Shown piece after piece: positions 55,172 through 64,000 of a stretch of DNA of 64,000 nucleotides; positions within the stretch are counted from its first letter, which is position 1; every line of letters starts with the position of its first letter. Source of the DNA: Kitasatospora sp. MAA19 (GTDB taxonomy: Bacteria; Actinomycetota; Actinomycetes; Streptomycetales; Streptomycetaceae); assembly GCF_029894125.1 (NCBI RefSeq), contig NZ_JARXYZ010000005.1, positions 124,001-188,000 on the forward strand, read 5' to 3'. The position numbers and the translations under genes are program-made. Below the pieces are notes generated by a model. That model made no database searches. It saw only the letters and a list, made by a program, of their open reading frames with translations, and was not told the DNA's origin.

Positions 55172-55666
55172 TCAGTGGGTGGTGGGGGCCGGGGAGATGC
55201 CGCCGAGGCCGCGGCCCGCCCGCCAGTCGTCCAGGATCCGCTTCTGGAGGGCGAACATCTCCTCCTCCTCCTCGGGCTCCTCGTGGTCGTAGCCGAGGAC
55301 GTGCAGCACCCCGTGGACGGTGAGCAGCTGGAGCTCCTCGTCCATCGAGTGCTTGGAGGGGGCCGCCTTGCCCTGCTGCTCGGCGACCTCCGGGCAGAGC
55401 ACGATGTCGCCGAGCAGGCCCTGCGGCAGCTCCTCGCCCTCCTTGCCGGGACGCAGCTCGTCCATCGGGAAGGACATCACGTCGGTGGGTCCGGGGAGGT
55501 CCATCCACTGGATGTGCAGCTCCTCCATCGCCGCTCCGTCCACCAGGATCACGGACAGTTCGGACTGCGGGTGGATCCGCATCTTGTCCAGGGCGAAGCG
55601 GGCGACGTCGAGGATGGCTTCCTCGTCAGCGTCCCAACCGGACTCGTTGGCGATGTCGATCGACAT
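55172..55666 (-). CDS. ybeY: Endoribonuclease YbeY
   Basis: A 164-residue zinc-dependent single-strand endoribonuclease used in 16S 3'-end maturation and rRNA quality control. The signature [11 protein letters not shown] (three zinc histidines) is intact, preceded by [10 protein letters not shown] and [11 protein letters not shown]. It starts 14 bp after the phoH stop and ends 19 bp before the CBS gene, so phoH-ybeY-CBS is one operon. Confidence 0.95.
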   Translation of the reverse strand: MSIDIANESGWDADEEAILDVARFALDKMRIHPQSELSVILVDGAAMEELHIQWMDLPGPTDVMSFPMDELRPGKEGEELPQGLLGDIVLCPEVAEQQGKAAPSKHSMDEELQLLTVHGVLHVLGYDHEEPEEEEEMFALQKRILDDWRAGRGLGGISPAPTTH

Positions 55667-55680
55667 GACGGGCTGGTTAC

Positions 55681-56817
55681 TCAGCTTTCGGTGCGATGGG
55701 ACTGTCGGGGTGCGCGGGCCGCGGTCGTCTTGCCGCCGCGCCGCTGGGCCGGCTTGCGGGCGGCCTGCGGAGTGGTCTCCTCGGCCTCCTGCTGGGCGTC
55801 CCAGCGCTCGTACGCGTCCACGATCCGGCCGACCAGCTTGTGGCGGACCACGTCGGTGCTGGTGAGGACGGAGAAGTGGATGTCGGGCACGTCGGCCAGG
55901 ATCTCCTGGACGACCTTGAGGCCGCTGCGGGTGCCGCTCGGGAGGTCGATCTGGGTGGTGTCACCCGTGACGACCACCCGGGAGTTGAACCCGAGGCGGG
56001 TGAGGAACATCTTGATCTGCTCGGGCGAGGTGTTCTGGGCCTCGTCCAGGATGATGAAGGCGTCGTTGAGGGTGCGGCCGCGCATGTACGCGAGCGGCGC
56101 GACCTCGATGGTGCCGGCCGCCATCAGGCGCGGGATGGAGTCCGGGTCCATCATGTCGTGCAGCGCGTCGTAGAGCGGGCGCAGGTACGGGTCGATCTTC
56201 TCGTAGAGGGTGCCGGGCAGGAAGCCCAGCCGCTCCCCGGCCTCGACCGCCGGGCGGGTCAGGATGATCCGGTTGACCTCCTTGGCCTGCAGGGCCTGGA
56301 CGGCCTTGGCCATCGCGAGGTAGGTCTTGCCGGTGCCGGCCGGGCCGAGGCCGAAGGTGATGGTGTGCTTGTCGATCGCGTCGACGTAGCGCTGCTGGTT
56401 GAGCGTCTTGGGGCGGATCGTGCGGCCCCGGTTGGACAGGATGTTCGCGGTGAACACCTGGGACGGCGCCGGGCTGTCCGGGTCCTCCACGGCGCTCCGG
56501 AGCATGGCGATGGAGCGCTCCACGGAGTCCTCCGTCAGGGGTTGGCCGGTGCGCAGCACCAGCATCATCTCGGTGAAGAGCCGCTGCACGAGGGCGACCT
56601 CGGCGCGCGCTCCGGTGGCGGTCACCTCGTTGCCGCGGACGTGGATGTCGGCGGCGGGGAACCCCTGCTCGATCACGCGCAGCAGCGAGTCCGCCGTGCC
56701 GAGGAGGGTGACCATCGGGTGCTTCTCGGGGATGACGATCCGGGCGCTGACGCGGCCGTCGTCGGCCGGCTCGGGGCGTGACCGGCCGTTCGTACGGGTC
56801 TGCGATGTGTCACTCAT
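55681..56817 (-). CDS. phoH: PhoH-family ATPase
   Basis: A 378-residue protein with an N-terminal KH-like region ([36 protein letters not shown]) and a PhoH ATPase core. Walker A is [13 protein letters not shown] and Walker B is [10 protein letters not shown], followed by [13 protein letters not shown] role in RNA metabolism with YbeY is suggested by the conserved operon. The C-terminal 45 residues are a basic, low-complexity tail. Confidence 0.94.
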   Translation of the reverse strand: MSDTSQTRTNGRSRPEPADDGRVSARIVIPEKHPMVTLLGTADSLLRVIEQGFPAADIHVRGNEVTATGARAEVALVQRLFTEMMLVLRTGQPLTEDSVERSIAMLRSAVEDPDSPAPSQVFTANILSNRGRTIRPKTLNQQRYVDAIDKHTITFGLGPAGTGKTYLAMAKAVQALQAKEVNRIILTRPAVEAGERLGFLPGTLYEKIDPYLRPLYDALHDMMDPDSIPRLMAAGTIEVAPLAYMRGRTLNDAFIILDEAQNTSPEQIKMFLTRLGFNSRVVVTGDTTQIDLPSGTRSGLKVVQEILADVPDIHFSVLTSTDVVRHKLVGRIVDAYERWDAQQEAEETTPQAARKPAQRRGGKTTAARAPRQSHRTES

Positions 56818-56994
56818 AGGTCGGCGCTGGGGCCTGCCTCATCCCATCCGTGGTGTCGTGTGCCGATCGGTCTCTCCGGGGCACCAGGGTACGCCGCGCA
56901 CGTGATCGCCGCGGCGGGCGGCGGGGCCGCACCCGACGATGCTGCGGCAGATCGGGGGACGGCGCGAGCCCTTTTCACGGGGTGTGCGCCGGGT

Positions 56995-57918
56995 TCACGG
57001 CTGGCGCCGGGCGGGGACGGGCACCCGGGCGAGGTCCTCGGCGAGCACCAGCTCCCCGTCGAAGTGCTTGCGGGCGTCGGCCAGGTGCTGGCCGAGGTCC
57101 GGGTAGCGCTGGGAGAAGTGGGTCAGCACCAGGGTGCGCACCCCGGCCTCGGCGGCGGCCTTGGCGGCCTGCCCGGCGGTGAGGTGGCCGTGGTCCTCGG
57201 CGAGGCGGACGTCGGCGTCGGTGAAGGTCGACTCGACGACCAGCAGGTCGGCGCCCTCGGCGAGTTCGTGCACGCCGTCGCAGAGCCGGGTGTCCATCAC
57301 GAAGGCGAACCGCTGGCCCGGCCGGGGCTCGCTGACCTCCTCCAGGGTGACCCGCCGGCCGTCCGCCTCGATCGCGCCCTCGTGCTGCAGCCGGCCGACC
57401 GCGGGGCCGAAGACGCCGAGCGCGGCGAGCCGTTCGGGCACCAGGCGGCGGCCGTCGGGCTCGGACAGCCGGTAGCCGAAGGACTCCACGGGGTGGGAGA
57501 GCCGCACGGCGTCCAGCGCGAAGCGGGCGCCGGGCGCGGGCAGCGGGCCCGGCTCGTCGATCGGCCGGGGTCGCAGCACGGCCGTCTCGTGGTACGCGGT
57601 GGCGTTCCGCAGCCGCTCGAAGTAGACCTCGCCGGAGGCCGGGAAGTAGACGTCCACCGGGTGCGGGACGCGGTCCAGGTTGATCCGCTGGATCACCCCG
57701 GCGAGGCCCAGGCAGTGGTCGCCGTGGAAGTGCGTCACGGCGATCCTGGTGATCTGGGTGGCCGAGACCCCGGCGTGCAGCATCTGCCGCTGGGTGCCCT
57801 CGCCGGGGTCGAACAGCAGGCCCTCGCCGTCCCAGCGGAGCAGGTAGCCGTTGTGGTTGCGGTGCCGGGTGGGCACCTGGCTGGCGGTGCCGAGGACGAC
57901 GAGTTCGCGCTGTGACAC
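56995..57918 (-). CDS. rnz: Ribonuclease Z
   Basis: A 307-residue metallo-beta-lactamase-fold tRNA 3'-processing endonuclease. The metal motif is [21 protein letters not shown] near the start and SFTDAD-like [22 protein letters not shown] with LTHFSQRY are typical RNase Z blocks. None of the three tRNAs in this window encodes CCA, which is consistent with 3' processing by RNase Z before CCA addition. The start is GTG. Confidence 0.93.
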   Translation of the reverse strand: MSQRELVVLGTASQVPTRHRNHNGYLLRWDGEGLLFDPGEGTQRQMLHAGVSATQITRIAVTHFHGDHCLGLAGVIQRINLDRVPHPVDVYFPASGEVYFERLRNATAYHETAVLRPRPIDEPGPLPAPGARFALDAVRLSHPVESFGYRLSEPDGRRLVPERLAALGVFGPAVGRLQHEGAIEADGRRVTLEEVSEPRPGQRFAFVMDTRLCDGVHELAEGADLLVVESTFTDADVRLAEDHGHLTAGQAAKAAAEAGVRTLVLTHFSQRYPDLGQHLADARKHFDGELVLAEDLARVPVPARRQP

Positions 57919-57925
57919 GTCGGGT

Positions 57926-58279
57926 TCAGACCATGCTCTCGGTCATCGGCTTGCCGCCGAGCACGTGGACGTGGGCGTGGAAGATCGTCTGACCGGCGCC
58001 GGCGCCGGTGTTGAGAATCAGCCGGTAGTCCTCCAGGCCCTCGTCCTTGGCCACCGCGCCCGCCTCGGCGAGGAGTTCACCGGCGATCTCCGGCTCCGCG
58101 GCGGCCAGCGCGGCGGCATTCGGGTAGTGGACGTGCGGGATGACCAGGACGTGCACCGGGGCCTTGGGAGCGATGTCGCGGAAGGCGAGGATGCGCTCGG
58201 TCTTGCGCACCACGGTCGCCGGGATCTCGCCCGCCACGATCTTGCAGAACAGGCAATCGGGCTGCGGCTCGCCGGCCAT
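57926..58279 (-). CDS. HIT-family (histidine triad) protein
   Basis: A 117-residue nucleotide-binding protein of the Hint branch. [16 protein letters not shown] is the N-terminal zinc/nucleotide segment, and the triad is HAHVHVLGG near the C-terminus. Hint enzymes hydrolyse adenosine phosphoramidates. It starts upstream of rnz with a 7-bp gap on the same strand, so the two are co-transcribed. Confidence 0.92.
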   Translation of the reverse strand: MAGEPQPDCLFCKIVAGEIPATVVRKTERILAFRDIAPKAPVHVLVIPHVHYPNAAALAAAEPEIAGELLAEAGAVAKDEGLEDYRLILNTGAGAGQTIFHAHVHVLGGKPMTESMV

Positions 58280-58413
58280 CGGCTTCTCCTCGGGTTGTGT
58301 CGTGGGCCGTACGGCGGCAGCCTAGCCGAGCCGCCCGACCGCCTGCTGATACTCCGGCAGCCGCTCGCGGCGGACCGGGCGCATCCCGACCACGGCCCGC
58401 ATCCTCCGCGCCG

Positions 58414-58454
58414 CCCGGAGTGGGAAGTCGGCCCGCCCGACCTCCCACTCCGGG
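58414..58454 (-). terminator. Long hairpin terminator after the tricorn-like gene
   Basis: CCCGGAGTGGGA (58414-58425) pairs with TCCCACTCCGGG (58443-58454), and inside GTCGG pairs with CCGAC, giving an almost continuous 17-bp stem. It starts 13 bp after the stop codon. Confidence 0.85.
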
Positions 58455-58460
58455 CCCGGT

Positions 58461-58500
58461 CCCCGGCCTACTCCCCGGCCTGCTCCCCGGCCTGCTCCCC
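58461..58500. repeat. 12-bp tandem repeats at the 3' end of the tricorn-like gene
   Basis: The unit CCCCGGCCTGCT occurs as 58461-58472 (one change), 58473-58484 and 58485-58496, with a partial fourth copy. On the minus strand it encodes a repeated E-Q-A-G. The single change, CAG to TAG, in the last-translated copy provides the stop codon. Confidence 0.85.
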
Positions 58501-61500
58501 GGGCACCGGCGGGGCCGTCCGGGACGGGGTCCCGGCGAGCGCGGCGAGGGCGATCCGGACGCCCTCGGCCAGCTGCGGGTCCTCCCCCGCCGCCCACTGG
58601 TGCGGGGCGAACGGCACCTCGACGTCCGGGTCGACGCCGTGGTTCTCCACGCCCCAGCCGTAGTTCTCCACCCAGAACGCGTACTTGGGCTGGGTCACCA
58701 GGGTGCCGTCGACCAGCCGGTACTGGCTGTCGATGCCGATCACCCCGCCCCAGGTGCGGGTGCCGACCACCGGGCCCAGCCCCAGCGCCTGGATGGCGGC
58801 GTTGACGATGTCGCCGTCCGAGCCGGAGAACTCGTTGGCGAGCGCGACGAGCGGCCCGCGCGGGGCGTCACCGGGGTAGGGCATCGGGCTGGCGACGCCG
58901 CGGGCGACGCCCCAGCCGATGATCCGGCGGGCCAGCTTCTCGATCACCAGCTGCGAGGTGTGGCCGCCGCGGTTCTCCCGGATGTCGACGACCACGCCCT
59001 CCTTGGCCATCTCCGAGCGCAGGTCGCGGTGGATCTGGGCCCAGCCGGTGGTCTGCATGTCGGGGACGTGCAGGTAGCCGAGCCGCCCGGCGGACAGCTC
59101 GCGCACGGCGGCCCGCCGCCCGGCCACCCAGTCGTGGTAGCGCAGCGGCTCCTCGTCGGAGAGCGGGACGACCACCGGGTGGCGCTGGTCGGTGCCGTCC
59201 TTGCCGGCCACGGTCAGCTCGACCGGCTGCCCGGCGGTGCCGGCCAGCAGCGGCGCCGGGCCGGTGACCGGGTCCACCGGGCGGCCGTTGACGGCCAGGA
59301 CCGCGTCGCCCGGGCGGATCGCGACGCCGGGCGCGGCCAGCGGCGAGCGGGCCCGGGGGTCGGAGGACTCGCCGGGCAGGATCCGGGCGATCCGCCACCG
59401 GTCGCCGTCCTTGGCGAGGTCGGCGCCGAGCAGGCCCTGGCGCCGTGCGGGTTCGGTGTGCAGGCCGTACGGCAGCACGTAGGCGTGCGAGGTGCCGAGT
59501 TCGCCGTGCACCTCCCAGAGCAGGTCGACCAGGTCGTCGTGCGAGCCGACCCGCTCCACCAGCGGCCGGTAGCGGTCCAGGACGCCCTCCCAGTCGACGC
59601 CGCCGAGGTCGGCGCGCCAGAAGTTGTCCCGCATCAGGCGGCCGTTCTCGGCGTACATCTGGCGCCACTCGGCGGCCGGGTCGACGGTGACCCGCAGCCG
59701 GGCCAGGTCGACGGTCACCTCGTCCTCCTCGCCGCTCGCCTTGTGGTCGGCGGGGACGATCCGCAGTTCGCCCTCGTCCAGCACCGCCACCCGGGCGCCG
59801 TCCCCGCTGACCGCGAACTCGTCGACGCCCTGCACGAGTTGCTCGACGCGACGCTTCTTCAGGTCGTACCGCTCCAGCGCCGGCCGGGGCCGCTCCTCGT
59901 CCAGCGAGGCCGCCTCGTCGCCGAGTTCGCCGAGCAGCGGGGCCCTGGTCCACAGGACGCCGTCCTTGGCGGCCCGCAGCGAGTCGAAGCGGCCGCCCTC
60001 GACCGGGAACGGCACGATCCGGTCGGCGATGCCGTCCAGGTCGACCCTGGTCACCGGCGGGGCGTCGGCGGCGGCCTCCTCGCCGTCCGCCTTCTTGCCG
60101 CGCGGCTCGTCCTCCTCCCCGCCGAGCGGGCGCCCGGCCCGCTGCGGCCCGAACGGGGACGGCGTGTCGGCGGCCAGCGTGATCAGGTACGGGCGGCAGC
60201 CGTTCGGGAACGACAGGTCGAAGACGTGCGCGTCGTAGACCGGGTCGAAGTTGCGCACCGACAGGAACGCCAGGTACCGGCCGTCCGCGGTGAAGGCCGG
60301 CGAGGTGTCGATGAAGCGCTGCTGGGTGGCCTCGCCGACCGTCCGGGTGGCCAGGTTGGCCAGCACGATCTGGCGCAGCGAGAAGGGGCCCAGGCCCGCC
60401 ACCGGGCTCGACCACGCCAGCCAGGCCGAGTCCGGGCTGAAGGCCAGCCCGCTGACCTCGCCGTCGGCGCTGCGGGCCAGCTCGTGCACGGTGCCGTCGG
60501 CGAGCGCGACCAGCAGCACCCGGCCGTCGTGCACACCGAGCGCCGCCTGCTTGCCGTCCGGGGACACCACCAGGGAGTTGACCCGACCGAGCCGGCCGGC
60601 CGCCAGCCGGCGGCGCTCGGCGCCCTGCACGGCGGGCGCGAACTCCAGGGCGTCCTCGCCCTCGGCGTCGGACACCCAGAGCACGCCCTGGGCGCCGTCC
60701 TCGCCCGGCACCACCCGGGCGAGGCGCCCGCGCACACCCGGCGTCTCGTCCAGCACCCGGGCCGGGCCCTCGCGGTGGGTCAGCCAGTGCACCCCGCCGC
60801 GCACCACCACCGCGCTCGCCCGGCCGGTGCGGTCGGGGGCGACGGACTCCAGCCAGTGCGCGGCGTACACCGGGCGGGGCCGGCGGCCGCTGCGCGGGCC
60901 GGCCAGCCGGACGTCCAGCCGGCGCGGCTCGGCGCCCTGCGCCAGGCTCTCCAGCAGCCACAGGTCGCCGGCCCGGTGGAAGACCACCCGGGTGCCGTCG
61001 GTGGTGGCGTTGCGGGCGTAGAAACCCTCCGGGCAAGTGGTGTGGCGGCGCAGGTCGGAGCCGTCCGGGAGGCTGGAGTACAGCTCGCCGACGCCCTCGT
61101 GGTCGGACAGGAAGGCGATCCGGTCCCCCACCCACAGCGGCGAGGAGAGCTGGCCGTCCAGGTCCTCGTGCACCCGCGCGAACTCGTCCCGGCCGATCCA
61201 CAGCTTGCCCGCCCGGCCGCCCCGGTAGCGCTTCCACCAGGCCGGCTCGCGGTTGTTGACGGTGCCCAGCAGCACCCTGGCGCCGTGCGGCTCGAAGGCG
61301 AGCCCGCCGACCGGTCCGTACGGCAGCCGTACCGGCTCGCCACCGTCCAGCGGCACCGCGTGCGCCCAGGTGCGGCGCAGGGTGGCCTCGCCGGCGGTGG
61401 TGGTGGCGATCGGGCGGCCGTCGGCCGTCCAGCCCTGCAGCTGAGTCTGGTCGCTGCCCCAGTGGGTGAGCCGGCGGGACGGGCCGCCGTCCACCGGCAC

Positions 61501-61731
61501 CACGTGCACCTCGGGCGCGCCGTCCCGGGCGGAGGTGAAGGCGATGTGCCGCCCGTCCGGGGCGAACCGGGGGTGGTGGACCGGCAGGTGATCGGCCGTC
61601 AGCCGCCAGGCCCGGCCGCCGTCCAGCGGGGCCAGCCAGACGTCGTTCTCGGCGACGAAGGTGACCAGGTCGCCGTGCAGATGGGGGTGGCGCAGATAGG
61701 CGCCCGCGGAGGTGCTCAGGGGTTCCGTCAC
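58468..61731 (-). CDS. Tricorn-like S41 family protease
   Basis: About 1087 residues. The N-terminal two thirds form WD/PD40-type beta-propellers (DVWLAPLDGGRAWRLTADHLPVHHPRFAPDGRHIAFTSARDG and many similar blades). A PDZ domain follows (GVAIRPGDAVLAVNGRPV), then the S41 catalytic domain with LVALANEFSGSDGDI containing the nucleophilic Ser, and TWGGVIGI. Tricorn enzymes degrade peptides released by the proteasome or other proteases in the cytoplasm. No signal peptide is present. The GTG start at 61731 begins VTEPLSTSAGAYLRHPHLHGD. The last residues are a GEQ/AGE repeat. Confidence 0.92.
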   Translation of the reverse strand: MTEPLSTSAGAYLRHPHLHGDLVTFVAENDVWLAPLDGGRAWRLTADHLPVHHPRFAPDGRHIAFTSARDGAPEVHVVPVDGGPSRRLTHWGSDQTQLQGWTADGRPIATTTAGEATLRRTWAHAVPLDGGEPVRLPYGPVGGLAFEPHGARVLLGTVNNREPAWWKRYRGGRAGKLWIGRDEFARVHEDLDGQLSSPLWVGDRIAFLSDHEGVGELYSSLPDGSDLRRHTTCPEGFYARNATTDGTRVVFHRAGDLWLLESLAQGAEPRRLDVRLAGPRSGRRPRPVYAAHWLESVAPDRTGRASAVVVRGGVHWLTHREGPARVLDETPGVRGRLARVVPGEDGAQGVLWVSDAEGEDALEFAPAVQGAERRRLAAGRLGRVNSLVVSPDGKQAALGVHDGRVLLVALADGTVHELARSADGEVSGLAFSPDSAWLAWSSPVAGLGPFSLRQIVLANLATRTVGEATQQRFIDTSPAFTADGRYLAFLSVRNFDPVYDAHVFDLSFPNGCRPYLITLAADTPSPFGPQRAGRPLGGEEDEPRGKKADGEEAAADAPPVTRVDLDGIADRIVPFPVEGGRFDSLRAAKDGVLWTRAPLLGELGDEAASLDEERPRPALERYDLKKRRVEQLVQGVDEFAVSGDGARVAVLDEGELRIVPADHKASGEEDEVTVDLARLRVTVDPAAEWRQMYAENGRLMRDNFWRADLGGVDWEGVLDRYRPLVERVGSHDDLVDLLWEVHGELGTSHAYVLPYGLHTEPARRQGLLGADLAKDGDRWRIARILPGESSDPRARSPLAAPGVAIRPGDAVLAVNGRPVDPVTGPAPLLAGTAGQPVELTVAGKDGTDQRHPVVVPLSDEEPLRYHDWVAGRRAAVRELSAGRLGYLHVPDMQTTGWAQIHRDLRSEMAKEGVVVDIRENRGGHTSQLVIEKLARRIIGWGVARGVASPMPYPGDAPRGPLVALANEFSGSDGDIVNAAIQALGLGPVVGTRTWGGVIGIDSQYRLVDGTLVTQPKYAFWVENYGWGVENHGVDPDVEVPFAPHQWAAGEDPQLAEGVRIALAALAGTPSRTAPPVPGEQAGEQAGE

Positions 61732-61802
61732 GCGGTCAGCGTAGGCACCCACGCACACCGCGCGGGCCGATTTTCGCGGACTCCCGCCCCGACCGGAGCC
61801 CG

Positions 61803-62552
61803 CTACGACCAGCGGCCGGTACGGCCCAGCAGCAGCGCGCCGGCGGCCACCCCGGCGGTGGAGGTGCGCAGCACCGACGGGCCCAGCCGGTACGGCTTCG
61901 CGCCCGCCTCGGAGAAGGCGGCCAGCTCCTCCGGGGAGACACCGCCCTCCGGGCCGACCACCAGCACCACGTCCCCGCCCTCGGGCAGCGCGGCCAGCGC
62001 CAGCGGCTCGGCGCCCTCCTCGTGCAGCACGGCGGCGAACGCCGCCCCCGCCAGGACCGGCGCCAGCTGCCGGGTGGTCACCGGCTCGCGCACCTCGGGG
62101 AAGCGCAGCCGGCGGGACTGCTTGCCGGCCTCCCGGGCGGTGGCCCGCCACTTGGCGAGCGCCTTGGCGCCCCGGTCGCCCTTCCACTGCGTGATGCAGC
62201 GCGAGGCGGCCCACGGGATCACCACGTCCACGCCGACCTCGGTCATGGTCTCCACCGCGAGCTCGCCGCGGTCGCCCTTGGGCAGCGCCTGGACGACGAC
62301 GATCCGCGGCGCCGGCTCGGGCTCCCGGCGCACGGCCGCCACCGTGACGTCGACCGCGTCCTTGCCGAGCACCTCGGCGACCGTCCCGTCCACCCCGAGG
62401 CCCAGCCCGTCGGCCAGGGTCACCGCCTCGCCCGCCGTCAGCCGCTTCACCGCGGCCGCGTGCCGCCCCTCCGGCCCGTCGAGGCGCACCACGGAACCGG
62501 GTGCGGCGGCGGCGATCCGCTCGGTCTCGACGACGAAGACGGGGGCGGTCAT
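61803..62552 (-). CDS. rsmE: 16S rRNA (uracil(1498)-N(3))-methyltransferase
   Basis: A 249-residue SPOUT-class methyltransferase with N-terminal PUA-like domain (GSVVRLDGPEGRHAAAVKRLTAGEAV) and the C-terminal knot: VVQALPKGDRGELAVETMTEVGVDVVIPW, LVVGPEGGVSPEELAAF and LGPSVLRTSTAGVAA. It methylates U1498 of 16S rRNA. It follows dnaJ2 with an intervening hairpin, an order conserved in actinobacteria and firmicutes. Confidence 0.95.
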   Translation of the reverse strand: MTAPVFVVETERIAAAAPGSVVRLDGPEGRHAAAVKRLTAGEAVTLADGLGLGVDGTVAEVLGKDAVDVTVAAVRREPEPAPRIVVVQALPKGDRGELAVETMTEVGVDVVIPWAASRCITQWKGDRGAKALAKWRATAREAGKQSRRLRFPEVREPVTTRQLAPVLAGAAFAAVLHEEGAEPLALAALPEGGDVVLVVGPEGGVSPEELAAFSEAGAKPYRLGPSVLRTSTAGVAAGALLLGRTGRWS

Positions 62553-62594
62553 GCGGGGAACCTCCGGTGGTGGGAGCGGATCGGGAACGCGAAA

Positions 62595-62622
62595 GGGGTG
62601 CCGGGCAGAGCCCCGGCACCCC
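62595..62622 (-). terminator. Hairpin after dnaJ2
   Basis: GGGGTGCCGGG (62595-62605) pairs with CCCGGCACCCC (62612-62622), an 11-bp perfect stem with a 6-base loop, 11 bp after the dnaJ2 stop and before rsmE. Confidence 0.85.
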
Positions 62623-62633
62623 CACGCGGACGG

Positions 62634-63773
62634 CTACCGGCCGTTGAACGCGTCCTTCAGACGCGAGAACAGGCCCTGCTGGCCCGGCGCGAACTGGCCG
62701 GACGGCCGCTCCTCGCCGCGCAGCACCGCGAGCCGGCGCAGCAGTTCCTCCTGCTCGGCGTCGAGCTTGCCGGGCGTCTGCACCTCGACATGCACTATCA
62801 GGTCGCCCCGGCCGCCCCCGCGCAGGTGGGTGATGCCCCGGCCGTGCAGCGGGATCGACTGGCCGGACTGGGTGCCGGGCCGGATGTCGACCTCCTCCAG
62901 CCCGTCCAGGGTCTGCAGCGGCACCTGGGTGCCGAGGGCCGCGGCCGTCATCGGGATGGTGACGGTGCAGTGCAGGTCGTCCCCGCGGCGCTGGAAGGTC
63001 GGGTGGGTGGTCTCGGCGATCTCGACGTACAGGTCGCCGGCCGGGCCGCCGCCGGGGCCGACCTCGCCCTCGCCGGCCAGCTGGATCCGGGTGCCGTTGT
63101 CGACACCGGCCGGAATCTTGACGGTCAGGGTGCGGCGGGCGCGGACCCGGCCGTCGCCGGCGCACTCCGGGCACGGGGTCGGCACGACGGTGCCGAAGCC
63201 CTGGCACTGCGGGCAGGGGCGGGAGGTCATGACCTGGCCCAGGAAGGACCGGGTGACCTGGGAGACCTCGCCCTTGCCGCGGCACATGTCACAGGTCTGC
63301 GCGGAAGTGCCGGGGGCCGCGCCCTCGCCGCTGCAGGTGGTGCAGGTGACGGCCGTGTCGACCTGGAGTTCCTTGGTGGTGCCGAAGGCGGCCTCCTCCA
63401 GGGTGATCTCCAGCCGGATCATGGCGTCCTGGCCGCGGCGGGTGCGCGAGCGTGGGCCGCGCTGGCCGGCCGCGGCGCCGAAGAAGGCGTCCATGATGTC
63501 GGAGAACCCGAAGCCCGCCGCGCCCGCGCCGAACCCGCCCGCGCCCCCGCCGCCCGGCGAGAGCGGGTCACCGCCGAGGTCGTAGACCTGGCGCTTCTGC
63601 GGATCGGAGAGCACCTCGTAGGCGGCGTTGATCTCCTTGAACCGCTCCTGCGTCTTCGGGTCCGGGTTGACGTCCGGGTGCAGTTCGCGTGCCAGGCGCC
63701 GGAACGCCTTCTTGATCTCGTCCTGCCCCGCATCCCGTCGGACGCCGAGTACCGCGTAGTAGTCCGTGGCCAC
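62634..63773 (-). CDS. dnaJ2: Molecular chaperone DnaJ (second actinobacterial copy, DnaJ2)
   Basis: A 379-residue type I J protein. It has a J domain with HPD (ARELHPDVNP), a Gly/Phe-rich linker (GGGGAGGFGAGAAGFGF), four CxxCxGxG zinc repeats (CTTCSGEG, CDMCRGKG, CPQCQGFG, CPECAGDG) and the C-terminal substrate-binding domains. GTG 63773 has GGAG seven bases upstream. The location after hrcA marks this as the HrcA-controlled copy rather than the dnaK-operon copy. Confidence 0.94.
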   Translation of the reverse strand: MATDYYAVLGVRRDAGQDEIKKAFRRLARELHPDVNPDPKTQERFKEINAAYEVLSDPQKRQVYDLGGDPLSPGGGGAGGFGAGAAGFGFSDIMDAFFGAAAGQRGPRSRTRRGQDAMIRLEITLEEAAFGTTKELQVDTAVTCTTCSGEGAAPGTSAQTCDMCRGKGEVSQVTRSFLGQVMTSRPCPQCQGFGTVVPTPCPECAGDGRVRARRTLTVKIPAGVDNGTRIQLAGEGEVGPGGGPAGDLYVEIAETTHPTFQRRGDDLHCTVTIPMTAAALGTQVPLQTLDGLEEVDIRPGTQSGQSIPLHGRGITHLRGGGRGDLIVHVEVQTPGKLDAEQEELLRRLAVLRGEERPSGQFAPGQQGLFSRLKDAFNGR

Positions 63774-63850
63774 CAAATGCTCCGCTTGTTCCGCCTGTAG
63801 TAGTGCTGCGACTGGGATGTCGCCGTCAGATGACCGACAGCGACTGTTTG

Positions 63851-64000
63851 CTACGACTCGGCCAGGATCTGACCCACGTACCGTGCCACCGCTCGCACCG
63901 CCCCCATTGTGCCCGGATAGTCCATCCGGGTCGGACCGATCACACCCAGTTTGGCCACGCTCTCGTCGCCCGAACCGTAGCCGACCGAGACCACCGAGGT
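63851..64000 (-). CDS. hrcA: Heat-inducible repressor HrcA, C-terminal part
   Basis: The minus-strand frame entering from the right edge reads [20 protein letters not shown], then [29 protein letters not shown] and TAG at 63851-63853. This is the characteristic HrcA C-terminus (G-V-x-G-P-T-R-M-D-Y). HrcA represses CIRCE-controlled heat-shock genes. It is cut by the window boundary and is followed by dnaJ2 after 77 bp. Confidence 0.93.
   Translation of the reverse strand, partial: TSVVSVGYGSGDESVAKLGVIGPTRMDYPGTMGAVRAVARYVGQILAES

Noticed and set aside
58322..58402. 26-residue minus-strand frame (MRAVVGMRPVRRERLPEYQQ...) after the HIT gene
   Set aside because: No RBS of note and no family; too short to support without conservation data.
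58297..63585. 1762-codon open frame on the plus strand
   Set aside because: It runs antisense through dnaJ2, rsmE and the tricorn gene. It results from GC-rich codon bias and has no family motif or RBS.

Overview
The window looks like core chromosome of a Streptomyces- or Kitasatospora-type actinomycete. The DNA is very GC-rich with strong third-position G/C bias, GTG starts are common, and many genes belong to families typical of the group: DUF397/XRE pairs, an MmyB-type regulator, DUF2690 and DUF4383 proteins, a tricorn-like protease and a long-form LeuA. From memory, the order glyS - znuACB/zur - uppS - recO - leuA - M4 protease - era - CBS protein - ybeY - phoH - rnz - HIT - rsmE - dnaJ2 - hrcA matches the conserved central arm of Streptomyces chromosomes. 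The genus cannot be fixed from this sequence alone.

Layout. 0-4 kb: the 5' end of an unidentified gene with a palindromic operator, two tandem PixA/AidA-family genes, a CAT-anticodon tRNA, two tandem exported serine proteases and two tRNA-Asn genes. 4.3-10.7 kb: xylulokinase-like kinase, glutamate decarboxylase, a membrane-anchored HTH/DUF2690 protein, the 3' remnant of a TnpB element and a housekeeping-type sigma factor. 10.9-16.4 kb: dnaG, dgt, a GDSL lipoprotein and a PAC2 protein. 17-20.4 kb: an acetyltransferase, an N-terminally truncated ADP-ribosylglycohydrolase, a DUF559-like protein and a membrane-anchored RNase Sa homologue. 20.6-31.3 kb: ppdK, dusB, a LuxR-type two-component operon with a DUF4097 protein, two small genes and a divergent regulator/MFS exporter pair.

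31.4-38.9 kb is an accessory patch full of gene debris: fragments of an MmyB regulator, an ISL3 transposase, an unknown protein and a NUDIX hydrolase, plus a NADAR gene stopped by one TGA. It also carries intact cargo: an alpha/beta hydrolase, a Tat-exported PI-PLC-like protein, an LCM-type methyltransferase tightly enclosed by long inverted repeats, a nucleotidyltransferase and an XRE/DUF397 module. 39-64 kb is conserved core: glyS, a Zur-controlled zinc uptake operon with an apparently leaderless first gene, uppS-recO, leuA with a four-leucine leader peptide, a protealysin-type protease with its emfourin inhibitor, and the era-to-hrcA cluster of RNA-processing and chaperone genes.

The least expected observations are the inverted-repeat-enclosed methyltransferase, the overlap of Zur boxes, promoter and leaderless start at znuA, the W-to-TGA NADAR gene, the IS right end that supplies the sigma-factor stop codon, and two unrelated genes whose TAG stop lies inside similar short tandem repeats. 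No CRISPR array, prophage or complete transposon is visible.
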